In this document: positions 9,105 to 17,479 of the stretch, piece by piece
Numbering within the stretch: the first letter of the stretch is position 1
Layout of the letters: every line of letters begins with the position of its first letter
From: Streptococcus sp. S5
GTDB taxonomy: Bacteria; Bacillota; Bacilli; Lactobacillales; Streptococcaceae
Length of the DNA: 64,000 bases
Reading direction: 5' to 3'
Assembly (NCBI RefSeq): GCF_034134805.1
Contig: NZ_CP139419.1
Coordinates: 620,001 to 684,000 of the forward strand
Notes under the pieces: model-generated
Databases searched by the model: none
Told to the model about the DNA's origin: nothing
Seen by the model: the letters and a program-made list of their open reading frames with translations, nothing else
Made by a program: the position numbers and the translations under genes

Positions 9105-9878
9105 ATGCTGTTAGAAGAATTTGATGCCAATCGACAGGCGATTATCAATCCACAAGACTTACACCAACCAATTGAAGGATTTCCCAAAGTAGTCATCTCT
9201 TGCTTTTCAAGAGTAACTTTTGCTCGCCTCCTTGAAAATTATGAACATGAGGTCATTGCAAGAACCTCCATGGCCAATTTTGAAGTCGTGGTCTATGGGA
9301 TCACTATTGGAGACCAACAGATTGGTGCCTTTAATGCACCAGTTGGGGCTGCTTCCTGTGTGGGGATTATAGAGGACCTGATTCAATTTGGGATGGAAAA
9401 ACTGGTGCTCTTTGGAACCTGTGGGGTTTTAGACCGTGATATCGAAGCGACTTCCATCATCATTCCAACGGCTGCTCTTCGCGACGAGGGGACCAGTTAC
9501 CACTATCTTCCGGCTAGTGATGAAGTGGAAGTAAACAAGAAAAACCTTCCTCTCTTCCAAGCCTTTCTTGAAAGCCACAAGGTTTCCTATCAGTCAGGAA
9601 AAGTGTGGACGACAGATGCACCCTACCGGGAAACCATCGACAAGATGAAGCGACGAAAGGAAGCGGGAGCCATCTGTGTGGATATGGAATGTTCGGCAGT
9701 GGCAGCCTTAGCAGCTTATAGGGGCTTTGAGCTCTGCCATTTCTTCTATGCAGCTGACCACCTCTCGGAAGAAAAATGGGATATCCGAACCTTATCTAGT
9801 CATGAGGATTTAGATAGCAAGGATCGAATCGCGGAGTTAGCCATCCAATTTGCGCTCTTATGGGAAAAGGCGAACTAA
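9105..9878 (+). CDS. Nucleoside phosphorylase (PNP/UDP phosphorylase family)
   Basis: Cytoplasmic enzyme that cleaves a nucleoside with phosphate to a free base and a sugar phosphate. The 257-residue protein carries the family signature around LVLFGTCGVLDRDIEATSIII, the sugar-contact region with DMECSAVAALAAYRG, and the late catalytic Asp in AADHLSEEKWD. The purine or uridine preference cannot be read off securely. It is followed directly by the ruined first codons of an ABC ATPase gene, so it once led an operon with a transporter, perhaps for the same or a related compound. Confidence 0.8.
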   Translation: MLLEEFDANRQAIINPQDLHQPIEGFPKVVISCFSRVTFARLLENYEHEVIARTSMANFEVVVYGITIGDQQIGAFNAPVGAASCVGIIEDLIQFGMEKLVLFGTCGVLDRDIEATSIIIPTAALRDEGTSYHYLPASDEVEVNKKNLPLFQAFLESHKVSYQSGKVWTTDAPYRETIDKMKRRKEAGAICVDMECSAVAALAAYRGFELCHFFYAADHLSEEKWDIRTLSSHEDLDSKDRIAELAIQFALLWEKAN

Positions 9879-10020
9879 ATGAAAGAAGTAATGATTGAAC
9901 TGAAGGATTTTTCCTTCCAATACAAGAAGTAATTTTGCAAGTGAGGGATGGTTCATCTAGATTCTAATTCGAGACAGAACCTGATGGATCTGCTCAATCT
10001 GAATTTTTTTACAATCCATG
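9879..10020 (+). pseudogene. Remnant of an ABC transporter ATP-binding protein gene
   Basis: Right after the phosphorylase, an ATG at 9879 opens MKEVMIELKDFSFQYKK and then meets TAA at 9930-9932. This is the standard N-terminus (beta strand and aromatic A-loop F-x-Y) of an ECF/CbiO-type ATPase. From 9948 another reading stretch gives HLDSNSRQNLMDLL, which matches the D-loop region of the same kind of ATPase (normally S-x-x-LDP-x-SR-x-NLxxLL). The Walker A, Q-loop, signature and Walker B between them are gone. I read this as one gene reduced by a large internal deletion and later stops. The resemblance is from motif knowledge, not an alignment. Confidence 0.6.
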
Positions 10021-10031
10021 GAGGTAATGAC

Positions 10032-10784
10032 ATGTCAGAAACGATTTTAGTAACAGGAGCTTCAGCTGGCTTTGGTCAAGCGATTTGCCGTCGTTTAGTA
10101 GCAGATGGATATCGTGTGATCGGATCAGCTAGACGCATCGAAAAATTACAGGCCCTCCAAGAAGAGTTGGGAGAAGCCTTTTATCCCCTGCAAATGGATG
10201 TGACGGATCTTTCTCAGGTAGATCATGCACTTGCCAGTTTGCCAAAAGCTTGGGAGAAAGTGGATGTTTTGGTCAATAATGCTGGCTTGGCTCTAGGCCT
10301 CGCCCCAGCTTATGAAGCAGAGGTCGCAGACTGGCTGACCATGATTCAGACCAATATTGTTGGTTTGACCTATCTGACAAGGAAAATCTTGCCCCAGATG
10401 GTGGAACGAAATGATGGCTATATTATCAATTTGGGCTCTACAGCAGGAACTGTGCCTTATCCAGGGGCCAATATTTACGGGGCATCCAAGGCTTTTGTCA
10501 AGCAATTCTCCCTCAATCTTCGGGCGGATCTAGCTGGCAAGAAGATTCGTGTCAGCAATATTGAACCCGGTCTTTGTGAAGGGACAGAGTTCTCTTCTGT
10601 TCGCTTTAAAGGAGACGAAAAACGGGTAGAAGCCCTCTATCGAGATGCCCATGCCATTCAGCCGGAAGACATTGCCAACACAGTAGCTTGGTTGATCCAA
10701 CAGCCCAAGCATGTCAATGTCAACCGGATTGAAATCATGCCGGTTTCCCAAACCTTTGGTCCTCAACCCGTTTATCGTGATTAA
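10032..10784 (+). CDS. Short-chain dehydrogenase/reductase, YdfG-like
   Basis: NADP-type oxidoreductase of the classical SDR family, 250 residues, probably acting on 3-hydroxy acids such as serine-type compounds by similarity to YdfG. It shows TGASAGFGQ for the cofactor, NNAG, the catalytic Tyr-Lys in YGASK, and IEPGLCEGTEF after it. ATG 10032 is set by GGAGGT 7 bases upstream. The frame stays open back to 9948 but that part belongs to the ABC ATPase remnant. A terminator follows. Confidence 0.85.
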   Translation: MSETILVTGASAGFGQAICRRLVADGYRVIGSARRIEKLQALQEELGEAFYPLQMDVTDLSQVDHALASLPKAWEKVDVLVNNAGLALGLAPAYEAEVADWLTMIQTNIVGLTYLTRKILPQMVERNDGYIINLGSTAGTVPYPGANIYGASKAFVKQFSLNLRADLAGKKIRVSNIEPGLCEGTEFSSVRFKGDEKRVEALYRDAHAIQPEDIANTVAWLIQQPKHVNVNRIEIMPVSQTFGPQPVYRD

Positions 10785-10789
10785 AAAGA

Positions 10790-10824
10790 GAAGCAACCAC
10801 TCCACAAGGGGTTGGTTGTTTTTT
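10790..10824 (+). terminator. Terminator after the SDR gene
   Basis: CAACCACTCC pairs imperfectly with GGGGTTGGTTG around ACAA, followed by TTTTTT. Confidence 0.7.
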
Positions 10825-10867
10825 ATCTTTCCTCTGGTATAATAGAAGGCAAAGTAAGGAGAAAAAG

Positions 10868-11770
10868 ATGACAGCTGCGTTAATTATTGGTTCAACCGTT
10901 TGTGATGTGATGATTTACTTGGATCGTTTGCCAAGTCGTGAAGGAGATGCCCATATTGATCACCAGCAATGGTCTGTGGGAGGTTGTGCCTTTAATGTCG
11001 TTAATATCCTTCATTTTTTGAAGCAACCCTACCAGTTTGTCTCGCCAGTCGGTTCTGGAATATATGGTGATTTTATTCGGAGAGAGCTAAAACAATTAGG
11101 GATTTCCTCTAGCATCTCATTAGAAGGGGCCAATGGTTGCTGTTACTGCTTTGTAGAGTTTGATGGTGAGCGGACCTTCTTATCGGACCACGGAGTGGAG
11201 TATAGCTTCCAAGCAGAGTGGCTAAAAGAGATTGAGACAGATCGGTTTGATTACATCTACTTATGTGGCCTTGAAGTCGAGGAGCCAACCGGTCTTGCAT
11301 TGGTCCAGTCTGTTTCGCAACTAGAAGGTCAGGTGATTTTTGCACCAGGGCCACGCGGACTCTTGATTCCAAAGGATCGACTGGAAGCAATTTATGATCT
11401 GCATCCAATTCTCCATGTTAATGAGGCTGAAGCACTGGCTTTTTCAGGGTGTAGAGAGATCCAGCCAGCCATCGAACACTTGTATCAGAGAACGGGACAA
11501 TTAGTCATTGTCACCTTGGGTGAAAACGGAGCGGTTGCCTATGATGGCAACTGGTATGAAGCAGACGGTTTTCCAACAGAAGTTGTCGATACAGTAGGTG
11601 CTGGAGATAGCCATGTGGGAGCCTTTATATCCGCTCGTTTAGAAGGTTTAGATATGACGCAAGCCTTAAGATTTGCCAACAAAGTCTCTAGCCAGATTGT
11701 TGCAAGTAAGGGCGTTCATCTGACAAAAGAGCAACAAGAAGCCCTGCGAACAGAATTGAAACAAAAATAA
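10868..11770 (+). CDS. PfkB-family carbohydrate kinase
   Basis: Sugar or nucleoside kinase of the ribokinase superfamily, 300 residues. The N-terminal GSTVCDVMIYLDRLP and the GGCAFNV stretch form the substrate side. The C-terminal DTVGAGDSHVGAF is the PfkB signature with the catalytic Asp of GAGD. The usual DTFGAGD Phe is replaced by Val, common in the wider family. It has its own extended -10 promoter (TATAAT at 10838-10843) and AAGGAG before the ATG. The substrate is open; the nearby phosphorylase makes a pentose or nucleoside link possible but unproved. Confidence 0.82.
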   Translation: MTAALIIGSTVCDVMIYLDRLPSREGDAHIDHQQWSVGGCAFNVVNILHFLKQPYQFVSPVGSGIYGDFIRRELKQLGISSSISLEGANGCCYCFVEFDGERTFLSDHGVEYSFQAEWLKEIETDRFDYIYLCGLEVEEPTGLALVQSVSQLEGQVIFAPGPRGLLIPKDRLEAIYDLHPILHVNEAEALAFSGCREIQPAIEHLYQRTGQLVIVTLGENGAVAYDGNWYEADGFPTEVVDTVGAGDSHVGAFISARLEGLDMTQALRFANKVSSQIVASKGVHLTKEQQEALRTELKQK

Positions 11771-11774
11771 AAAA

Positions 11775-11949
11775 GAGAGTGGGACAGAAATCGGTAATTC
11801 GTTAGAATTCGATTTCGTCGTCCCACCTCCGCACAGTTGAGTAGGGCTGTAAAAGCTGATGAAATCAGCGTAGTAGAGCCCACTCAACCACTGCGTCTTG
11901 CTTGACAATCCAAAAATAATTGAGAGGCTAGGACTTTTGTCCCAGCCTC
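11775..11949 (-). repeat. 175-bp three-hairpin repeat element, copy 1
   Basis: One of three copies that differ from each other at no more than two positions. It lies between the convergent sugar kinase and rsmG genes, in the orientation opposite to the other two. Read on the minus strand it begins with an 11-bp stem (GAGGCTGGGAC with GTCCTAGCCTC, AAAA loop). A middle hairpin follows (GTTGAGT/ACTCAAC outside, GCTGAT/ATCAGC inside), then a third (GGGAC and GAAATCG with CGATTTC and GTCCC). The ends form inverted repeats. The small reading frame inside it is not counted as a gene. Confidence 0.85.
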
Positions 11950-11985
11950 TTATTTGACTTTATCCGCTTAGCCCTTTGTATCTTA

Positions 11986-12699
11986 CTACAATGGACGCTT
12001 ATTGGGCATGCCTGCTTTTCTTGGATATTTATTAGGGGTTTCTTTTTTCTTTTCGACAACAGTGATATAGCGTGGATCCCCATTTGGCAATTCATACTGT
12101 AGATTGTCTCCAACCTTACTAAAGAGCAGGTTGAGGGCGTTTTTGGCTTCTTCCAACTCTTCTGGAGCATTGCTAGCCTTGAGAGCAAGAAGACGTCCTC
12201 CTACTTTCAGGTAAGGAATGGTCAGTTCAGAGAGGACCTGCATGCGGGCAACAGCGCGGGCTGTTACGAGGTCAAATTGGGCACGAAAAGCCTTATCTTG
12301 TGCAAAGTCCTCCGCACGTCCATGGTAGAAATGAACTCCGCTCAAACCTAACTCTTCAGCCAGCAAGTGGAGAAAATTGATCCGCTTATTAAGGGAATCA
12401 ATGATGGTCACATCCAGCTCAGGGAAAAGGATCTTCATGGGTAGGCTTGGAAAGCCGGCGCCAGCTCCGATATCCAAGAGACGGATGGGTTGGTTTTCGA
12501 TCAAACCTTGTAAAATGGGTGCGATCGAATCATAAAAATGCTTGAGATAGACTTCGTCTTTTTCGGTGATGGCAGTGAGATTAATCTTTTCATTCCATTC
12601 CACGAGGAGCTCGAAATAGCGTTCGTATTGCTCTTTTTGACGATCAGTTAATGGAAAGCCGAGATCGGCTAAACGGACATAAAATTCTTCTGGTTTCAT
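11986..12699 (-). CDS. rsmG: 16S rRNA (guanine(527)-N7)-methyltransferase RsmG (GidB)
   Basis: Methylates G527 of 16S rRNA with S-adenosylmethionine; loss of it gives low-level streptomycin resistance. The 237-residue protein has the SAM-binding loop [17 protein letters not shown], the [17 protein letters not shown] strand, and the TARAVARM motif. A basic Lys/Arg-rich tail ends the protein. It is transcribed leftward, divergent from lemA across about 70 bases, and its 3' side faces the repeat element, which may serve as terminator. Confidence 0.93.
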   Translation of the reverse strand: MKPEEFYVRLADLGFPLTDRQKEQYERYFELLVEWNEKINLTAITEKDEVYLKHFYDSIAPILQGLIENQPIRLLDIGAGAGFPSLPMKILFPELDVTIIDSLNKRINFLHLLAEELGLSGVHFYHGRAEDFAQDKAFRAQFDLVTARAVARMQVLSELTIPYLKVGGRLLALKASNAPEELEEAKNALNLLFSKVGDNLQYELPNGDPRYITVVEKKKETPNKYPRKAGMPNKRPL

Positions 12700-12769
12700 G
12701 CTTTTATTTTACCACAAAATAAGGGAAATTTGATATACTGGTAGAAAGAAATGAAAGGAATTCAATAAA

Positions 12770-13330
12770 ATGATTTGGATTATTCTTGGGATCATTGTGG
12801 TCCTTGTGTTGATTGTAGTAGGAGTTTACAACGGTTTGGTGAAAAGCCGGATGCAAACTCGTGAAGCATGGAGTCAAATTGATGTGCAATTGAAACGTCG
12901 GAATGACTTGATTCCAAACTTGATCGAAACCGTTAAAGGCTATGCCAAGTACGAAGGAGATACACTAGCAAAAGTGACTCAACTTCGCCAACAAGTAGCG
13001 CAAGCTTCTTCACCTGCAGAAGCAATGGCAGCCAGTGATGCTCTTTCACGCCAAGTAGCAGGCATCTTTGCGGTGGCTGAAAATTACCCAGACTTGAAAG
13101 CCAACACCAACTTCATGCAATTGCAAGAAGAATTGACCAACACAGAAAACAAAATTTCTTATGCTCGTCAATTGTACAATAGTGTCACAAGCAATTACAA
13201 TGTCAAGTTGGAAACTTTCCCAACAAACGTAATTGCTGGAATGTTCGGCTTCAGACAAGCTGAATTTCTTCAAGTGCCTGAAGAAGAAAAAGCAGTACCA
13301 AAGGTGGACTTTAGCGGATTAGGAGACTAA
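12770..13330 (+). CDS. lemA: LemA family protein
   Basis: Membrane-anchored coiled-coil protein of unknown biochemical role, 186 residues. One N-terminal transmembrane helix ([18 protein letters not shown]) is followed by the LemA domain: [20 protein letters not shown], then VKGYAKYE and the C-terminal [19 protein letters not shown]. All are hallmarks of the family. It starts one base before htpX ends its spacing, the same pairing seen in many streptococci, so the two probably act together at the membrane. A TATACT box is at 12734-12739. Confidence 0.92.
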   Translation: MIWIILGIIVVLVLIVVGVYNGLVKSRMQTREAWSQIDVQLKRRNDLIPNLIETVKGYAKYEGDTLAKVTQLRQQVAQASSPAEAMAASDALSRQVAGIFAVAENYPDLKANTNFMQLQEELTNTENKISYARQLYNSVTSNYNVKLETFPTNVIAGMFGFRQAEFLQVPEEEKAVPKVDFSGLGD

Positions 13331-13331
13331 T

Positions 13332-14228
13332 ATGCTCTTTGACCAAATTGCAAGCAATAAAAGGAGAACCTGGATTCTCCTTATTGCTTTTTTCATACTC
13401 TTAGCTCTTATCGGAGCAGCCGTTGGTTACCTCTGGTTAGGCTCCTCCCTTGGTGGCGTCATCCTAGCTTTGATTATTGGTGGGATTTATGCCTTTAGCA
13501 TGATTTTCCAATCCACGGAAGTTGTCATGCGGATGAATGGGGCGCGTGAAGTGACGGAAGAGCAAGCCCCTCAGCTCTACCATATTGTACAAGATATGGC
13601 TATGGTAGCTCAGATCCCCATGCCTCGGGTCTATATTGTAGATGATCCTTCTATGAATGCATTTGCGACAGGGTCCAATCCTCAAAATGCTGCTGTTGCA
13701 GCAACGACAGGTCTTCTAGCTGTGATGAACCGTGAGGAATTGGAGGGAGTCATCGGACATGAAGTCAGCCACATTCGCAATTACGATATTCGCATCTCTA
13801 CGATTGCAGTGGCCCTTGCCAGTGCCATCACCATGCTTTCTAGCATTGGTGGCCGGATGATGTGGTGGGGCGGTGGTCGTAGCCGGGACGATGATCGAGA
13901 AGGTAGCGGTGGTTTGGAGATTGTAATTTTGATCCTTTCCTTGCTTGCCATCGTTTTAGCACCATTAGCAGCGACCTTGGTCCAGTTAGCCATTTCTCGT
14001 CAACGGGAGTTCCTAGCAGACGCTTCAAGTGTTGAATTGACACGGAATCCTCAAGGAATGATAAATGCTTTGTTAAAGCTAGACAATAGCGAACCAATGC
14101 AACGACATGTCGATGATGCGAGCAGTGCTCTTTTTATCAACGATCCAAAAAAAGAATCCGGATTGCAAAAACTCTTTTATACCCACCCACCCATTGCTGA
14201 ACGGGTGGCTCGCCTAAGAAAAATGTAA
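13332..14228 (+). CDS. htpX: Membrane zinc metalloprotease HtpX
   Basis: Integral membrane protease (M48B) that degrades damaged membrane proteins, 298 residues. It has two N-terminal helices, the zinc-binding HEVSH in [14 protein letters not shown], two more helices around residues 160-225, and the downstream Glu ligand in [13 protein letters not shown] Gly/Arg/Asp-rich cytosolic loop ([16 protein letters not shown]) lies between the helices. The gene is one base after lemA, so the two form an operon. It converges on the MFS gene across a shared terminator. Confidence 0.93.
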   Translation: MLFDQIASNKRRTWILLIAFFILLALIGAAVGYLWLGSSLGGVILALIIGGIYAFSMIFQSTEVVMRMNGAREVTEEQAPQLYHIVQDMAMVAQIPMPRVYIVDDPSMNAFATGSNPQNAAVAATTGLLAVMNREELEGVIGHEVSHIRNYDIRISTIAVALASAITMLSSIGGRMMWWGGGRSRDDDREGSGGLEIVILILSLLAIVLAPLAATLVQLAISRQREFLADASSVELTRNPQGMINALLKLDNSEPMQRHVDDASSALFINDPKKESGLQKLFYTHPPIAERVARLRKM

Positions 14229-14237
14229 AAAAAAAAA

Positions 14238-14260
14238 TCCACCAAACGGTGGACTTTTTA
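14238..14260. terminator. Bidirectional terminator between htpX and the MFS gene
   Basis: TCCACC (14238-14243) pairs with GGTGGA (14248-14253) around AAAC. A-rich sequence lies on the left and T-rich on the right, so it can stop transcription from both sides. Confidence 0.85.
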
Positions 14261-15475
14261 TTTGGTTGTTAAGAGGAGGGTAGTGAAACCAAGCATGGCA
14301 AAGGTCCCCCAAGCTAGGGGAAGGCTCCAGATAGCTAGACTAGAAAAGAGAGCTGTCCCAAGTGGCATGGCAAAGCTGACCATCAGTCCCAAAAAGCTAG
14401 AGGTAGAAGCTAATTTTTCAGCAGGCAATTTGCTCATTAAAAGACTGGAAACTTTTGGGTTGATTTTTGCTACAAGATAACCAAGGAAAGTGATGAGTAG
14501 AAGAGAAAGAATGTCCCAGTGTACCAGGATATTTGTGAGCCCAAGCATGGTCAGCCCACCTGCGATCCACAGGAGGATATGATGGAGCGATTGTTTGGAA
14601 AAATAGTCATGGGGTGTCAAGCTAGCCCAGACCATGCTTAAAATAGTCACAGCCTCTAAGATCAAGAGGGATTGGCTAAAACTCAACTGAAAGAAGGGGG
14701 AGTGAAGCAGTTGCAAATTGTAGATACCAGAGATGGATCCCCCTAGGGCATTGATGAGAACCAATGAGAAGAGCAACTTGCCAAAGTGGTGAACCTCCTC
14801 ATCTGCAAAAATACTTTTTGCGTTCTGGTACATCTCTTGGCAATCGTGTACCAAAGATTTCTTACTTTTGGGCTCAATGACGGGAGCATGTGTCAGCTGC
14901 TTTTTTCTCATCAGGAGACAAGTGGAAGACAGGAGAAAAGTCACGGCATTGATCGAAGCGACCATAGCAAAATTTTGATGGCTGATAGCTAGCAGCCAAA
15001 CTCCTAGAGCTTGTCCAGAAATCGAACAGACCATGCTAAGCAGTTGGTTGAAGGAATAGGCCTCCATCAAATCCTCGTCGGGGATGTTCTTTTTCATGAT
15101 AGGGAGTTGCAAACCTCCGCGATAATCACTCAAACAATCTGAAACAATGTTTAAGAAGCAAACAATCGAAAAGGCAAGGTAACCCGGAATCTTGGTCATG
15201 AGAGCAATAAGGATGAAGAGGCTGGCTTGAAGATAGCCAATGCGGATCAACCAGTTAGCTTTTTTCTTCGTGCGATCAGCCTTCATTCCGACAAAAATGG
15301 TAAAGAGGCTAGGAATAAATACAATGAGATTGGCAATGCCAACCGCCAGACTCGGTTGTGGCATGCTGGCAGCAAAGACCACAAAGACCAGATTGTAGAT
15401 GGCAGCACCAAGGGTATTCAAAAAGCGAGAAAGACTAAGTAAGGCAAAAATCTTATTACGGACTAAGAGTTTCAT
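14258..15475 (-). CDS. MFS transporter
   Basis: A 405-residue major facilitator with about 12 hydrophobic helices and the usual loop 2-3 motif (GMKADRTKKK, a version of GxxxDRxxRR). The family fits a drug or metabolite exporter; no substrate can be read. Its ATG overlaps the TGA of a 58-residue small ORF, and both lie downstream of an Rgg regulator in the same direction, separated from it by a terminator. Regulation by that Rgg protein is an inference from position. Confidence 0.82.
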   Translation of the reverse strand: MKLLVRNKIFALLSLSRFLNTLGAAIYNLVFVVFAASMPQPSLAVGIANLIVFIPSLFTIFVGMKADRTKKKANWLIRIGYLQASLFILIALMTKIPGYLAFSIVCFLNIVSDCLSDYRGGLQLPIMKKNIPDEDLMEAYSFNQLLSMVCSISGQALGVWLLAISHQNFAMVASINAVTFLLSSTCLLMRKKQLTHAPVIEPKSKKSLVHDCQEMYQNAKSIFADEEVHHFGKLLFSLVLINALGGSISGIYNLQLLHSPFFQLSFSQSLLILEAVTILSMVWASLTPHDYFSKQSLHHILLWIAGGLTMLGLTNILVHWDILSLLLITFLGYLVAKINPKVSSLLMSKLPAEKLASTSSFLGLMVSFAMPLGTALFSSLAIWSLPLAWGTFAMLGFTTLLLTTK

Positions 15476-15648
15476 AAGCCTTCCTCCTTCACGTGATCAG
15501 TTGGTATGACTTGTTTGATAGATCGAAAGATCTGTTTGAAGAGATCCAACTTCTCCTTTTCAGAGAGAGCTAGTTCCTGATCCTTCAGATAAACGCAGGT
15601 ATGTGAGAGAAGAAAGCGGAGGAAGTGGTTTTTTAGTTTGGTCATCAT
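15472..15648 (-). CDS. Small ORF (58 aa) coupled to the MFS transporter
   Basis: On the minus strand an ATG-ATG pair at 15648 opens a 58-codon frame that starts MMTKLKNHFLRFLLSHTC and ends with TGA overlapping the MFS ATG (TTATGA). A possible AAGG site lies about 10 bases upstream. The protein has one amphipathic N-terminal stretch and a charged C-terminal half, without a clear signal peptide or known domain. The stop/start overlap argues for real translation, since it would deliver ribosomes to the MFS gene. It could instead be a leader that only couples translation. Confidence 0.5.
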   Translation of the reverse strand: MMTKLKNHFLRFLLSHTCVYLKDQELALSEKEKLDLFKQIFRSIKQVIPTDHVKEEGL

Positions 15649-15727
15649 GGGAAGAACCTTCTTTCTTTACTTGATAGTCCTATTGTAAACCTAAAAAGCA
15701 AGAAAAAATTAATGTTGCATATTTTCA

Positions 15728-15761
15728 ACAAAAACTCACAGAGTAGATCTGTGAGTTTTTA
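15728..15761 (-). terminator. Terminator after the Rgg gene
   Basis: AAACTCACAGA pairs perfectly with TCTGTGAGTTT around a short loop. T-runs on both sides let it work in either direction, and the Rgg stop codon is partly inside it. Confidence 0.75.
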
Positions 15762-16619
15762 GGATTTATTGATCAGTTCTTGCAGGCCCTGTTTGTAGTA
15801 GTTGGCGCTGTCCTTACAATCCAGAATAGAGAGAACCTGGATGGCCTGTTCCATCTTTTCAAGACCGATTTCTTTTCCTCCCTTTCGATAGAGAAATTCT
15901 CCTTTGGCGTAGAGATAAACCGTCCGAAGGTAGGCTTCGTTCTCAGAGTAAAAGTGGTCGTTAATTAGGTGGTCAAAAAAAGATGCATCTTCAAATTCAT
16001 TTGAACTAATGGCGAGAAAAAAGCCATTAAGGAAAATAGAATTGATGGCAGGACGAGAGGAATCTAGGAGAAGCTTGAAATCCTCCCGTTGGACCAACTC
16101 CTCTGTGTATTGTCGATAGAGCTGACTAGAGAAAAGAGGAGAGGTCAGTGAAAATAGGCTTAACTCAAAATTTCCCCAGACCATGACAGAGAAAAGGTAG
16201 TCATAGAGGAAATCTAGTTCCTCTTGGCTAGCAGCCAACTCTACCTCAGGATAGTTGCCAAGCATTTGGGCCTTGAGAATAATGCTGGCTAAGAAGTCTT
16301 CTTTTTTCTGATGTTTCTGGTAGGCTAGCTGGTAGCTTTGGTACAAGGCTTGATCGTGTTCCAAGCTCATGTTTTCATAGTGCTCTTTCAACAATTTGGG
16401 AATAAAGGAGTGCTGATCGATTCCAGCTAGATGGGAAAACTCACTGAGGCTCGTTTTGATCTGTTGCAAAGCCTGAAAAAACCGTTGGGTCGTCAGGTCA
16501 TTTTCCCCTCTTTCAAATCGAGATAACATGGAGCGCGAAAATTCGCCACCCGTAGCTTCCTCTAAAGAGATGTGACGACTTTCACGTATTTGCCGAAAAA
16601 CAGCTCCGATTTCTTTCAT
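15759..16619 (-). CDS. Rgg/GadR/MutR family transcriptional regulator
   Basis: A 286-residue regulator with an N-terminal XRE helix-turn-helix (FRQIRESRHISLEEATGGEFSRSMLSRFERGEN) and a C-terminal alpha-helical repeat domain of the Rgg type, which in relatives binds short pheromone peptides. ATG 16619 is chosen because GAGGAG lies 4-9 bases before it; the longer frame upstream has no such site. The MFS exporter and a 58-residue ORF follow in the same direction. I looked for a short hydrophobic peptide gene beside it and found none that is convincing. Confidence 0.85.
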   Translation of the reverse strand: MKEIGAVFRQIRESRHISLEEATGGEFSRSMLSRFERGENDLTTQRFFQALQQIKTSLSEFSHLAGIDQHSFIPKLLKEHYENMSLEHDQALYQSYQLAYQKHQKKEDFLASIILKAQMLGNYPEVELAASQEELDFLYDYLFSVMVWGNFELSLFSLTSPLFSSQLYRQYTEELVQREDFKLLLDSSRPAINSIFLNGFFLAISSNEFEDASFFDHLINDHFYSENEAYLRTVYLYAKGEFLYRKGGKEIGLEKMEQAIQVLSILDCKDSANYYKQGLQELINKS

Positions 16620-16816
16620 GAATTCTCCTCTATCTAACAATGCCCTAGCCAGTGACCCTCTTTTGTCCAAGAGATGGTGGGACCTTGTGTACAACACCAA
16701 TTGGCCTAGTTACTGTATCTTTTTTCATGATTATAACAAATTTTTGAGGAGACTTCTTGGTTGAGGGGCAGCTTCATGATATACTAGTAGTATCTAGAAG
16801 ATTTGAGGACAAAAGA

Positions 16817-17356
16817 ATGAACCTATTTACACAAGAAATCCGTAAAAATCCTGAAGGACTAGCCTTTGATCAAGAGTTGGATTTGCTCAAAGAATTGCAA
16901 AAGCGTAATCCAGAAATTCTTGATTTAAAGAATGTGACAGCGACAGGACGAGTAGCCTATGATACAGGCCTCTATGTCTTGGATTACCAGTTGAGCTATA
17001 CCATCGTTTTGGCATCTAGCCGAAGCATGGAGCCTGTTGAGCTTCAAGAGAGCTATCCTGTAACAGAGGTGTTTGCGGAGGATGTACAGTCTGACGCAGA
17101 TATCGAGGCCCTAGAGGAAGACTTGATCCTTCCAATCGAAGGTGGGAAGATTGACCTGAGTGAGAGTGTAGCGGATAATATTCTGCTCAATATTCCTCTC
17201 AAGGTTCTCACTCCAGAAGAAGAGGCTGGACAAGGTTTTATCGAAGGCAATGATTGGAAAATCCTATCCGAAGAAGAATACCAAGCCGCTCAAGCGATTA
17301 AGAAAGAAGAAAACAGTCCTTTCGCCGGTCTAAATGGCTTGTTTGACGAAGAATAA
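16817..17356 (+). CDS. YceD family protein (DUF177)
   Basis: A 179-residue acidic soluble protein of the DUF177/YceD family, linked in other bacteria to 23S rRNA or ribosome assembly. The family pattern is seen in TGRVAYDTGLYVLDYQLSYTIVL and in the late LLNIPLKVLTPEEEAGQ. The ATG at 16817 has GAGG upstream; the open frame extends further but crosses the probable promoter (TATACT at 16780-16785). Streptococci lack the usual rpmF partner gene at this place, as here. Confidence 0.85.
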   Translation: MNLFTQEIRKNPEGLAFDQELDLLKELQKRNPEILDLKNVTATGRVAYDTGLYVLDYQLSYTIVLASSRSMEPVELQESYPVTEVFAEDVQSDADIEALEEDLILPIEGGKIDLSESVADNILLNIPLKVLTPEEEAGQGFIEGNDWKILSEEEYQAAQAIKKEENSPFAGLNGLFDEE

Positions 17357-17390
17357 GCTAGAGATTGCATTTGATAAATTTAGACATAAA

Positions 17391-17424
17391 TACAGGTCTT
17401 TTCTTTGAGGAAAGGCCTTCTTTT
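17391..17424 (+). terminator. Terminator after yceD
   Basis: AGGTCTTTTC pairs with GGAAAGGCCT (two G-U pairs) around TTTGAG, followed by TCTTTT. Confidence 0.6.
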
Positions 17425-17479
17425 GATATACTAGGATTAATAAACAACAGAGGGGAGACCTCTAAAAAGGAGAAAAAGT

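Noticed and set aside
9933-10031. Extended N-terminus of the SDR protein from ATG 9948
   Set aside because: The extra 28 residues match an ABC D-loop rather than an SDR, and the GGAGGT site decides for ATG 10032.
16620-16816. Search for a short hydrophobic peptide gene next to Rgg
   Set aside because: Two short ATG frames exist (11 and 6 codons) but neither is hydrophobic, nor has a ribosome binding site.
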